This document shows, in pieces, positions 1 to 7,238 of a stretch of 11,893 bases of DNA; position 1 is the first letter of the stretch, and every line of letters starts with the position of its first letter. Position numbers and translations under genes: made by a program. The notes beneath the pieces are model-generated. The model was not told where the DNA came from. It did no database searches and saw only the letters and a list, made by a program, of their open reading frames with translations. This stretch comes from Pelagophyceae sp. CCMP2097 (taxonomy: Eukaryota; Sar; Pelagophyceae): positions 15,237 to 27,129 of the forward strand of contig MU657449.1 in NCBI GenBank assembly GCA_026770575.1, written 5' to 3'.

Positions 1-628
1 GTGCGCTGTCTCGAAGTTCGGCTCAATTTATCGACGGGGCCGCGTCGTGGAGCGCGTCGCTGCACGCGTAAAGAATGGTGGTCCCGCTAGCCGCGTCGCG
101 GCGACGCCGCCGCCCGTGGCTTCGTGGGCCTGTCGCTTCCGACACCCGCGCCCGGCTGTGGGCCCGCCGGCCGAGGTTTGAGCGTCGGCGTTTTTGTATG
201 CTTTTCCCTCTCGGGTCGATAACAAGGCGGCGCGGCGGCACTTTCGCTCGAAACTTCTGCCGGCATCGCCCCCGCCGGCCCCGCCCCGCCGTCGCAGTAT
301 GAAGCGAATGCAACGCCGGCGCCGCGCTTGGCGCGCTGCGCCGCGGTTGCAAGGCTCCCCCGTCGCACCGCGGCAGCGCTTTCGCTTCAAAAACGACCTA
401 TATGGGACCCAGTCACCGCCGTGGAGCCGCCGGAGGGCGTTCCCCACGAGAGGCCAGTCAGCCGCGATAATGTCACTTCGACATCCTGAAAATAGACTTG
501 ATAAAATCGCCTTTAAGCAGCTGACATCTTTTGTGTCTTAACAGTTAAAATTTAGATAACTTTCGATTTTTGCGCTTTAAAACTGAGTTTTAAACCCAGC
601 TCATTAAAATTTAGATAACTTTCAGCTT
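1..628. repeat. Dispersed repeat, copy A (left end cut by window)
   Basis: This stretch aligns almost end to end with 9775-10405. Blocks are identical over tens of bases: 281-349 equals 10058-10126 without a mismatch, and the block around the shared ataacaaggcggcgcggcgg is also identical. Elsewhere there are substitutions and small indels; by eye the identity is roughly 85-90%. The 5' two thirds is GC-rich and the last ~150 bp is AT-rich, with a duplicated 18-mer (547-564 and 606-623). Indels between copies are not multiples of three and frames break, so I do not call it coding. It ends 85 bp before the VPS26C start codon, so it probably supplies part of that gene's promoter or 5' leader. The true left end lies outside the window. 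Confidence 0.9.
547..623. repeat. Internal 18-bp direct repeat within copy A
   Basis: The 18-mer aaaatttagataactttc occurs at 547-564 and again at 606-623, a 59-bp spacing. Between them is a short palindromic stretch around aaaactgagttttaaac. Copy B keeps the same arrangement in degraded form near 10330-10400, so the duplication predates the copying of the element. Confidence 0.8.
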
Positions 629-712
629 TAAAGTGACTCCTTTTAAAAAGGGACTTACTTAACTTCTGATTTCCATTTCGAGAGCGCCGTGGCCTGGGCG
701 CCGCGGCCCGCC

Positions 713-2280
713 ATGTCGGACATCGAGCACTCGTCGCTCGAGGTCGTGCTGAAGCGCGTCGACCGCATCTACCGGCCAGGCGAGACGGTGGAAGGCGTCG
801 TTTTGGTCTCGGCCAAAGGGGGTGCGTCTCTTGGACTGTCGGCGTGTGGCCTCGACTCTCCGCGGCGCCCCGGCGAGCGGTCGCCTCGGTAGGATGGCCG
901 CACAAGGGCATCACGATGAAAGTGAGCGGGTGCGTCCCGCGCGGCGCCTCGCGGCGCCTTGCGGCGCCGCACCAGAGCGGCCGCGCCGCCTCGAGACGCG
1001 CGCGCTCCCGCGGCCCAGGTCCGCGCGGTTACAGCTCTCGCACCGGTCGCTGGGCCTCTTCGAGTCGGTGTCGGTGAGCGGCATCAAGCCGCGCGACCTC
1101 GTCCTAAAAAAAATCGAGCTCGCGCCGCCGGGCCGTTTGCCCGACGGTGCGCGCCCTCGGCACCGACCCTGACGGCCCTCTCTTCGCACTTTGGGACACG
1201 TAGGCGTGACCGAGATCCCGTGCGTCGGACACCTTGTCCTTTTCGACCTTATGGCGCTTTCTTCACTTTCGATGCCAAATGCATGCAGGTTCGAGTTCGA
1301 CGTCGTCGGTCTGAACGGCGCGGCGCTGCACGAGTCGTACCACGGCGTGTACATCAACGTGTGCTACGCCATAGCTCTGGAATGCCGGCGCGGCTTTACG
1401 AAGACACCTATCGAGGGCGAAATGGAGTTTATCGTCGAAGTCCCGACCAACGACGCGCCGCCCGCCGACCCGAAGACGTTTGAGATCACGCCCGAGTCAC
1501 TAGAGAACGTGCGTTTCTGTGATCCGACAAGAGGGGTTCTTCACACCAAAGGGCGACGCGCAGGTGCGCGCAGCCTCCGTCGCTTCCATCCCGCGCTTCC
1601 ACGTCTCGGGCCGACTGCACCGATCCTCGTGCCCGATCAACCTGCCGTTTACGGGCGAGGTTGTGGTCGAAGCGAGCGAGGTGGTGGTACGGTACGTTTG
1701 GGCCGCCGTCGCCAGAGAGCGGGACAGTGCGCCCTTTAATGAGGGTGTTGATGACATGGGAGATGTCAGACAGCATGTGATCATCCTTCTAAATTAGGTC
1801 TATCGAGCTGCAGCTCGTGCGCAGCGAGACGATCAAGCACGCCGAGTCGGGCGGCAGCGCTCGAGAGGCCACAGAGATTCAGAACATCCAGATCGCCGAC
1901 GGCGACGCCTGCCGCAACCTTGTCATCCCGATCTACATGATCTTCCCCAGGCTCTTCACATGCCCGACGATGGTCGGAGAACCGTGTCGGCAATTCAAGA
2001 TGGAAGCCTGGGTCTTGAAAACCTGGGGATTCCTTAACATGCCACGCTGTAGGTCACCGACGACTTCAAGATCGAGTTCGAGGTCAACCTCATCGTCATC
2101 TTCGGCGACGGATACATGGTCAGCGCCCCCTCTTGGCCTCGTGACTGCCTGGAGCGAGGCGGCTTCGTCGGCAGTCGCGAGGCCCGCCGGTTTGAGAGGC
2201 GGCCTTGTCGGCAGCTTCTCTGGGGACCCGCCTCGTAGGTCACCGAAAACTTTCCGATCAAGCTCCACCGCTGCCGGTGA
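713..2280 (+). CDS. VPS26C: VPS26C (DSCR3), Retriever complex subunit; nine exons
   Basis: Exons by hand: 713-821, 893-929, 1019-1146, 1204-1219, 1289-1508, 1564-1691, 1798-1972, 2053-2118, 2239-2280; 921 nt, 306 residues plus TGA. All introns are GT-AG (71, 89, 57, 69, 55, 106, 80, 120 nt). The joined protein follows animal VPS26C collinearly, including HKGITMKVSG near 41-50, TEIPFEF (94-100), ESYHGVY (112-118), FEITPESLENV, INLPFTGEVVVEASE, ATEIQNIQIADGD (237-249), PRLFTCPT (263-270) and a terminal TENFPIKL. The human protein is 297 residues, so it looks full length. 713 is the first ATG and gives a family-like N-terminus. Known of the family: VPS26C has an arrestin-like fold and joins VPS35L and VPS29 in Retriever, which recycles SNX17-type cargo from endosomes to the plasma membrane with the CCC complex. 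No frameshift is needed, so the gene appears intact. Donors are GTGCGT-like except introns 6 (gtacgt), 7 (gtcgga) and 8 (gtcagc). Confidence 0.95.
1204..1219 (+). other. VPS26C: 16-nt micro-exon (exon 4) of VPS26C
   Basis: Sixteen bases (gcgtgaccgagatccc) lie between an acceptor ending acgtag and a donor gtgcgtcgga. Joined in phase to exons 3 and 5, they encode residues 92-97 (G-V-T-E-I-P), giving GVTEIPFEFDVV. This matches the conserved TEIPFEF core of VPS26 proteins. Without it the join from exon 3 to exon 5 loses the frame and the TEIP residues. Confidence 0.88.
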
Positions 2281-2577
2281 GGGCGGCGCGCCGCGCGCGT
2301 GCGGCCGGGACCGGGCGCTGCGGTGCTCCGCACGGTAGAGAAGGGTCCCTAACAGTACATTCGTGGTACCGATTTTCTTTTGGAGCGAGGGTGGTGGGCC
2401 TGGAGGACTTTTTTGTGTGGTTTGAGGTAACCTGTGGATTGTCGCGGAGCGGTGAGAAAGCTGGCGGGCGAGAAAGCTGACGATATGTGGCTAAGTAGTT
2501 TTCGATTCTACGATGGAAATGTGGTGTCCGATTTGGCTGAATCGACGAAGTGCAAAAGTTAGAGTCAATTTGACGTT
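2281..2577. other. 3' flank of VPS26C, no gene seen
   Basis: This is probably the 3' UTR and downstream flank. The first ~60 bp is very GC-rich and then composition drops. I see no AATAAA signal and no supportable open frame. Confidence 0.5.
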
Positions 2578-2625
2578 AGGTTTGGGTTGGGGTTGGGGTT
2601 GGGGTGAGGGTGGGGGTGAGGGTTA
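2578..2625 (+). repeat. G-rich telomere-like tract, possible G-quadruplex
   Basis: On the plus strand this is a run of TTGGGG-type units (ggttggggttggggttgggg) followed by GGTGAGGG and GGGTTAG variants. It has more than four closely spaced runs of three or more G. This is enough for G-quadruplex formation by the usual rule and resembles degenerate telomeric DNA. It lies inside an intergenic region, so it is interstitial. Confidence 0.75.
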
Positions 2626-2931
2626 GAAACTGCACCGAAACATGCGCCTGGACGAGACCTTCCGAACGCTCCACTGCACGCTACAAACGACGCACTGCAA
2701 CCCGCTCAAACATGGCCGTATCTAAAATTATACCTCCTTAATCGGCAATTTTGGGGATTTTTAGGCCATAAACTATAAATTAAGTGGCAAAATCTATAGA
2801 TTACCTCTAACCACAATTTGGGTCTCTCAGGTCCCCGGTCTGCCTGCCCTGTAATTTCTTATTATTATCATTATTATTTTGGGGATGGCTTACGCGACGC
2901 GTGTCGTGGAAGAGCAGGGCGTGGACGAGCC
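2626..2931. other. Intergenic, no gene seen
   Basis: AT-richer DNA with a perfect 12-bp palindrome aatctatagatt at 2791-2802 and a TTATTATTATCATTATTATT-like simple stretch near 2858-2880. I see no supportable gene or RNA. Confidence 0.5.
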
Positions 2932-3811
2932 ATGACAATGAGTCCACCAGAGCTGAAGCAGATTTCTCCAGGACTGGCGCCCACGAAGAAACTGACTATC
3001 CAGGCGGACCCGCAGTCGAAAAATGTGTCAATAATGTATAAGAACCCGCAGCCGTCGTCCCCTCCCCGCCGCCTGCGATGTCGTCGAAAGGTGTTATTAT
3101 TGAAAACGACGGACATTTTAGCTCCCCCCCCTTCCATTGGAGTTCGTGCCTGCCGACGGATTTTATGTTTTGGCTAAGCAACATCCTCGATTCCGTCGTC
3201 AGGCACGCTCCAGTGCACCAAGAAAGAAATTTTCAATGTCACTCTAATGATAAGATTTATTTAGTTCATGTTCTAGCTTGTTTTTGCAAGCCTTTGAAAT
3301 TCAGCGTCCTCTGCAGCCCCAAGTCGGGCGCCGGCGACGCAGCCGCTTTAGCAGGGCCCTGCCCAGCCCCAGACCCGCACTAAAAGCCCCCAAACACGCT
3401 CGGCGGGAGCCGCCGTGGGGCGCAATGGCGGAAAGCCCAGGATGTCGTTTGAGGCGTTTTTCTTAAAACAAAGTCGGCCTTAAGTGAAATGGGGCACATA
3501 ACTTACAAAATAGAGCTCACAGCCTACATTTCGGGCCTTCTTTCTCACCTCCACAGACCACTAGGCCGGGCTCTGGTGGAGCTAGGTCCTGCAGCCAGCC
3601 CCAGCGAAGCGGCAGGGAGGTTGAACTCAAACGAAGACAATGGAGAACCACCTCAAACCAGCTTTTGGCGACGCTGAAATCGAGATTGCGCGCGGGGTAC
3701 GCGAAAAACGGGAGAGTTCAACCACCAGCCCGACACCTTGGGTCGGCCCGGACATGTCAAGCCACTCCAACTTTCACCAAGCGCCCTGTGGAGGTGAGAA
3801 AATGAGCGGCA
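2932..3811 (+). CDS. Weak candidate: unrecognised multi-exon gene
   Basis: Three open stretches could be exons. The first starts at ATG 2932 and runs about 53 codons (begins MTMSPPELKQISPGLAP) to a possible donor at 3091 (AAAG|gtgtta). The second follows an acceptor-like cctctgcag ending at 3316; in phase 0 with the first it gives a basic, proline-rich stretch (SRALPSPRPALKAPKHARR). The third follows tcacctccacag ending at 3556 and stays open for 84 codons to TGA at 3809-3811, containing RQWRTTSNQLLATLKSRL. I recognise no domain, and I could not find a donor linking the second and third stretches with confidence. GC-rich chance frames are common here. This may be a diverged gene, a pseudogene or nothing; treat it as a place to look for transcripts. 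Confidence 0.18.
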
Positions 3812-4064
3812 TTTTCATGTTGACCCCACCTTGTAAGGTAAAAAACATGACGCGGGGGGGCGCCGTTGTCGGATCGGACTGATTTTGGGGGCGCTGCGAC
3901 CGGACGGTCCAGCTGGAGGTTCCACCTAAGGGATTTGCGATCTGACCGCGCGCGCCGGCACCGCGGACAAAAATCTGGTCAAAAAATCATAAAACATTGA
4001 ATAGGACTTAACTTACCCCTTTTTTTTACGACTTGCTTTGTTAAAAAGGTGTGAAGTTTCATGC
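3812..4064. other. Intergenic, no gene seen
   Basis: It contains ttgtaaggtaaaa at 3831-3843, which recurs at 5112-5124, and a T-run at about 4020-4027. Nothing else was recognised. Confidence 0.5.
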
Positions 4065-4210
4065 CCGCGCGGACTTTCTAATGTCCCCAGTTATGTTTTT
4101 CAAATGCGTTTTTTTCTTCGACTTAAAGACTTTCGGGACCGTTATTTAAATCCCTAAGTCGAAAAGCGCATTTGAGAAACATAACAGGGGACTTTAGAAA
4201 GTCCGCGCGG
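4065..4210. repeat. 146-bp inverted repeat (hairpin element)
   Basis: Left arm 4065-4125 and right arm 4155-4210 are reverse complements with a few mismatches and a small length difference. Both begin ccgcgcggactttcta at the outer end and finish cgactta at the inner end. The spacer is 29 bp. The arms would form a stem of about 55 bp. No target-site duplication is evident and no coding frame is inside. Confidence 0.9.
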
Positions 4211-4260
4211 TGATGAAATTGTAGCAGTTTAGAGGGATTTGGTCAAAATCCCACGAACTC

Positions 4261-4760
4261 TACTCTGTTACAGCACTTTCCGGCTAAAATGAAACATGCA
4301 AAGTAAATATCAAAGTAAGTATCGGCTAAAGTAAATATCAAGTAAAGTATTGTTTTGCAGCGCCCGCGCGCTCCCCCGAAGGCGGGAGTGGCGCATTCGA
4401 CGCGCCGCGTCGCGCCGCGCACCCTGTATCAAAAGTTTACCGCCGTCGCGCACGTGCGCCGCCCGGGGTGCGCGAAGCAGCTAGGTGAAAGTATCGGAAA
4501 CTTTCAAGTAAAGTATTGAATTCTTTTTCTCTTCCCATTTCTGTATCGCCCACTTCGGGCGGCGCACACTCGCAGCGTTAGTAAATCTTTAATACAAAGT
4601 GTTGCCCGCGACACGGCACGTCGAATGCGCCACTCCCGACTTCGGAGGAGCGTGCGGGCGCTGCGAAAGAATACTTTTCTTGATACTTACTTTGGCCGAT
4701 ACTTACTTTTGTATTTACTTTACATTTTTCATTAAAGACGGAAAGTGCTGTACCACAGAA
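4261..4760. mobile_element. 500-bp foldback element with 220-bp inverted arms
   Basis: The arms 4261-4480 and 4541-4760 are inverted copies separated by 60 bp. Matching landmarks include tacagcactttc at the outer ends, aagtaagtatcggc, gcagcgcccg and gggagtggcgcattcgacg in the middle, and gtgcgccgcccg near the inner ends. The arms carry several AAGTAAATA/AAGTATC-type units, and the spacer carries more of the same type (gtgaaagtatcgg, aagtaaagtattg). There is no open frame for a transposase, so it would be non-autonomous. I could not identify a target-site duplication. The family is unknown to me. Confidence 0.85.
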
Positions 4761-4780
4761 GTTTCAAGTCCCGAGGCCAG

Positions 4781-4816
4781 TCGGTCGGTTGGGACCTTAT
4801 GAAACTGACCGACCGA
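4781..4816. repeat. Short hairpin, TCGGTCGGT stem
   Basis: tcggtcggt at 4781-4789 pairs with accgaccga at 4808-4816. The 12-mer ccgaccgagatt (4809-4820) recurs at 5078-5089, inside the next hairpin, which suggests related pieces. Confidence 0.6.
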
Positions 4817-5076
4817 GATTATACCAGGTAAATACCAGGCAAGTTATCAATTTTAGGTAAATAACTATATATTGCAGCGATATCATCGCCAAACATTTGA
4901 CGACTCATTATTTGGACTCCGCCAGGAGACTCGAACCCGAGATTGAGGCGACTCAAGTGCGATTTCTCTGTTGATTGTTACATGTACTATAAAGTGATAG
5001 CTTCGGCCAGCCTAGGTCAATCGCGATCGAAAGGGCACTGAAACTCCTTGTGGAACCAACTTCTTCAACCAGACAC
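4817..5076. other. Intergenic, no gene seen
   Basis: It holds a loose tandem of accaggtaaat/accaggcaagt near 4825-4850 and a minus-strand match to a tRNA B-box (ggttcgagtc, about 4931-4943) that lacks a tRNA fold. No gene is supportable. Confidence 0.5.
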
Positions 5077-5109
5077 CCCGACCGAGATTTGCCCCCGATC
5101 TCGGTCGGG
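5077..5109. repeat. Perfect 12-bp hairpin CCCGACCGAGAT/ATCTCGGTCGGG
   Basis: cccgaccgagat at 5077-5088 and atctcggtcggg at 5098-5109 are exact reverse complements around a 9-nt loop. No T-run follows on either strand, so this is not a typical intrinsic terminator. Confidence 0.85.
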
Positions 5110-5175
5110 ACTTGTAAGGTAAAACCTTTGGGAGGCCTCACCCACCTATAGTTAAGCGCAGTAACTTTCAACTTT

Positions 5176-5225
5176 TCATCTTACCGTAAATTGCCGGTAA
5201 TTTACGGTAATTTACGAAAAGATGA
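5176..5225. repeat. TTACCGTAAATT palindrome cluster
   Basis: ttaccgtaaatt (5181-5192) pairs exactly with aatttacggtaa (5199-5210), and an outer tcatctt (5176-5182) pairs with aagatga (5219-5225). An extra tttacg copy lies at 5211-5216. It is related in sequence to the cluster at 5636-5682. Confidence 0.8.
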
Positions 5226-5286
5226 TTTGACGTTACGCTCCGGTTAAAGAGACCTTATTAAATCCCCATTATTGGGCTCTCTGCAG

Positions 5287-5346
5287 TGCCTTATTGCGGT
5301 CTCAGAGCCTCAACATGCCTTATTGCGGTCTTACCGAGGCTCAAAA
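5287..5346. repeat. 29-bp tandem duplication
   Basis: tgccttattgcggtct occurs at 5287-5302 and 5316-5331. Each copy is followed by a related gaggctcaa-like tail, giving two tandem units of about 29 bp. Confidence 0.75.
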
Positions 5347-5399
5347 TGTACGAATTCGCTTCAACTTTTGTTGAGCCGCTTCCTCGGCATCGGGAGGCT

Positions 5400-5450
5400 G
5401 CGCAACGCCAGAGGCCGCGCAACGTGGGAGCCCGCGCAACGAGAGCTAGA
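5400..5450. repeat. 17-bp tandem repeat, three units
   Basis: gcgcaacg begins at 5400, 5417 and 5434, an exact 17-bp period. The rest of each unit (cagaggcc, tgggagccc, agagctaga) is diverged. Confidence 0.75.
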
Positions 5451-5635
5451 CGATTTCCAAATTCTTACGTTCTAGTTTCAGCGAAAATTTGCTTTGAATA
5501 AGCGTCTTTTGGCCCAGATGTAAAAAAATGGTTGAGCAGCATCGTACACTGTTGTGCTAGTATACCACGGTGGCCTGCGCGACACGCAGAGCGCACAATG
5601 GCCTCCAAAATTGTTGATTTCGAGATTTCGTTAAG
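5451..5635. other. Intergenic, no gene seen
   Basis: No open frame, RNA or repeat was recognised between the 17-bp tandem repeat and the GGTAATTAAC cluster. Confidence 0.5.
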
Positions 5636-5682
5636 TTACGGTAATTAACGGTAATTAACGGTAAGTTGTTGAAACTTACCGT
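5636..5682. repeat. GTAATTAACG tandem plus hairpin
   Basis: The 10-mer gtaattaacg is repeated at 5641-5650 and 5651-5660, flanked by further acggtaa pieces. acggtaagtt (5658-5667) is an exact inverse of aacttaccgt (5673-5682). The cluster ends 11 bp before the MITE at 5694 and shares the ACGGTAA core with the cluster at 5176-5225. Confidence 0.8.
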
Positions 5683-5693
5683 AATATATTAAC

Positions 5694-6083
5694 TACTGGG
5701 GGGCTCAGCCATTTTCCCGAACCGCCAAAATACCTGCGCCAAAAATCGAAGTCGGAAAAAAATAAAGGGGAAAATCAGAAAGTACGAAAATCCCGAAGGC
5801 TGAACCTCAACACCAAAAGATCAGACTTCCCGCCAAAAATCGTAGATTCTGACCTCCATTTCAGCTGAAATGGAAGCAATAACCTTGATTTTCACATGAA
5901 ATAGAGTCAAATCTCTTCATTTTCACACGAAATTGCTGTATTTAAATTATTGAGTGACGTTTTTGAAATATTGAAAAAGTCCATAAATTTTAAAATATTT
6001 CCCGACCACAGAAGTCGTACTACGAAAAATTAAAAGGGTTTCCCGCAAGGTGCAAACTGGGAAAATGGCTGAGCCCCCCAGTA
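5694..6083. mobile_element. 390-bp MITE with perfect TIRs and TA duplication
   Basis: The ends are exact inverted repeats: 5694-5718 (starts TACTGGGGGGCTCAGCC) and 6059-6083 match over 25 bp including the flanking TA. Reading TA as the target duplication leaves 23-bp TIRs beginning CTGGGG. TA duplication and short internal length fit a non-autonomous Tc1/mariner (IS630) superfamily element; this assignment is inference. The interior is AT-rich with no transposase frame. It contains a perfect 20-bp palindrome at 5855-5874 and nearby tttcacatgaaat and tttcacacgaaat motifs. Perfect TIRs suggest a recent insertion. Confidence 0.88.
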
Positions 6084-6277
6084 TAGGTGGGTGCCACTTA
6101 GAGGTCCCTGTTTCTGAACTGATTTCGCTCCGTTCAATCAAGTTTCGCACTCAATCAAGTCCCCAAGTGGCGCAGGCTCCGTGTGGCACAGGTTAGCCAC
6201 CGTCCTCGTCCGACGTCGGGAATTGCCGAATCGACACGCTGGGTCGAGGTGCGCTAAACTCTCGCTTCCCAGGCGCT
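6084..6277. other. 3' flank of the histidine phosphatase gene
   Basis: This lies between the MITE and the minus-strand stop codon. A short tandem of tcaatcaagt occurs near 6134-6161. No polyadenylation signal of AATAAA type was seen on the minus strand. Confidence 0.5.
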
Positions 6278-7133
6278 TTATGGCGTGTCGTTTTCGGCGG
6301 CGGCGGCGGGCGTGGGCGCGACGACCTCGAGATCTCGGTAGACGGCGTCGGCCCCGAGGTTGGCGCGCCAGACGGCGCAGTTGCCGAGGTGCACGCCCGT
6401 CGCCGCCTCGAAAAAGAGCGAGTGGCCGACGACGACGATTCTCTCTTGCGGCTGGTCCAAGAGCCACTGAGTAAAGCCGGCCGTCCGCTTTGAGAGCGCA
6501 GACGGGAAGACGCGCTCGTACTTGCCCTGTTCGTACAGCTCGGCGTGCGCGATGAGGCGCACTGCGGCACCGTGCTCGTCCAACGCGCCCTCAAAGAGGC
6601 CACGCGCCTACAGGAAAAGCGCCCCGTACGGCTCCTCGGATCACGAGCGGTCCTCGTCGACGCGCGCGGTCTCCGCACCGTGTCTCGCGCGCGGGCGTAG
6701 TGCGAGTGCACGACAAGTTGGACACGATGGCTCGCCGCGAACCGCCGCGCGTCGAGGACTTTGCGCTGCGCCGCGACCTGCGCCAGACCCGCCGGCGACA
6801 GCGCCCCGTCCATCGGCAGCAGCGCCAGCGCCGCCACGTCGCGGACCACGCCGAACGACGGGAAGAGGCGGCCTAGGAAGCGGCTCTGGTCGATGGCGCG
6901 GTGCATCGACGGTGCGGCGCGGGCGGCGATTCGCGGCGACTCTGCTTTTTCGCGGCGGCGGCTCGCGGTCCCGTGGCGAGTGCGCCGGACTCGCCCGTGA
7001 AGATGGCGGCGAGTTGGCGCTGGCGGCGGTTGGTCATGGACTCAGCATGGCGGACGATGAAGATCTCCTTCGTGAGGGCCTTTGCGCTCAAAGCCGCCAT
7101 GACGAAGAGGCACAGCAGCGGGCGAACGAGCAT
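6278..7133 (-). CDS. Secreted histidine phosphatase (phosphoglycerate mutase-like); three exons
   Basis: My model has exons 7133-6941, 6872-6679 and 6607-6278, giving 717 nt and 238 residues plus TAA. Residues 1-19 (MLVRPLLCLFVMAALSAKA) look like a signal peptide, so the product probably enters the secretory pathway. Histidine phosphatase clan branch 1 motifs are in order: VRHAES with catalytic His29; DGALSPAGLAQ (86-96), the usual D-x-x-L-T-x-x-G-x-x-Q segment; SHYARARDT (121-129) with pocket Arg125; a likely general acid Glu152 in HAELYEQG; and VVVGHS with the second His191. Intron 2 (6678-6608) is clear: donor gtgcgg, acceptor ttttcctgtag, and it restores one frame. Intron 1 is less certain. 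The best acceptor is ttcctag ending at 6873, with donor gtcgcc at 6940; an alternative is gtccgg at 6990 with an acceptor ending at 6884, which changes residues around 55-75. The substrate cannot be told. The enzyme sits alone between two MITEs. Confidence 0.86.
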
Positions 7134-7238
7134 GCGCGTCAGCGCGCGGCAAACATAGATGTCGACGGGGAGCTCGGACGGCGACGAACGATAGCGAGCA
7201 CGAGGTAAGGGACCTCACGGTCGGTCGAGCTCGGCGAA

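Noticed and set aside
75..541. Open frames inside copy A (and the matching ones at 9558-10129 in copy B) that share the tail GSITRRRGGTFARNF.
   Set aside because: The frames shift between the copies, substitutions do not favour silent sites, and the products are Arg/Ala-rich, as expected of GC-rich noncoding DNA.
1933..2268. A 111-codon minus-strand frame over the end of VPS26C.
   Set aside because: It is antisense to exons 7-9, which match the family.
4925..5020. Minus-strand tRNA-like signal: tggccgaag A-box-like and ggttcgagtc B-box-like sequences.
   Set aside because: The T-stem pairs poorly, the acceptor arms are not complementary, and the box spacing is too long for an ordinary tRNA. 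At best it is a degenerate tRNA-derived fragment.
5077..5109. A bacterial-type intrinsic terminator.
   Set aside because: The stem is perfect, but no T-run follows on either strand and the window is eukaryotic.
6522..7208. A 228-codon plus-strand frame over the phosphatase gene.
   Set aside because: It is the antisense shadow of the minus-strand exons, which carry the conserved catalytic motifs.
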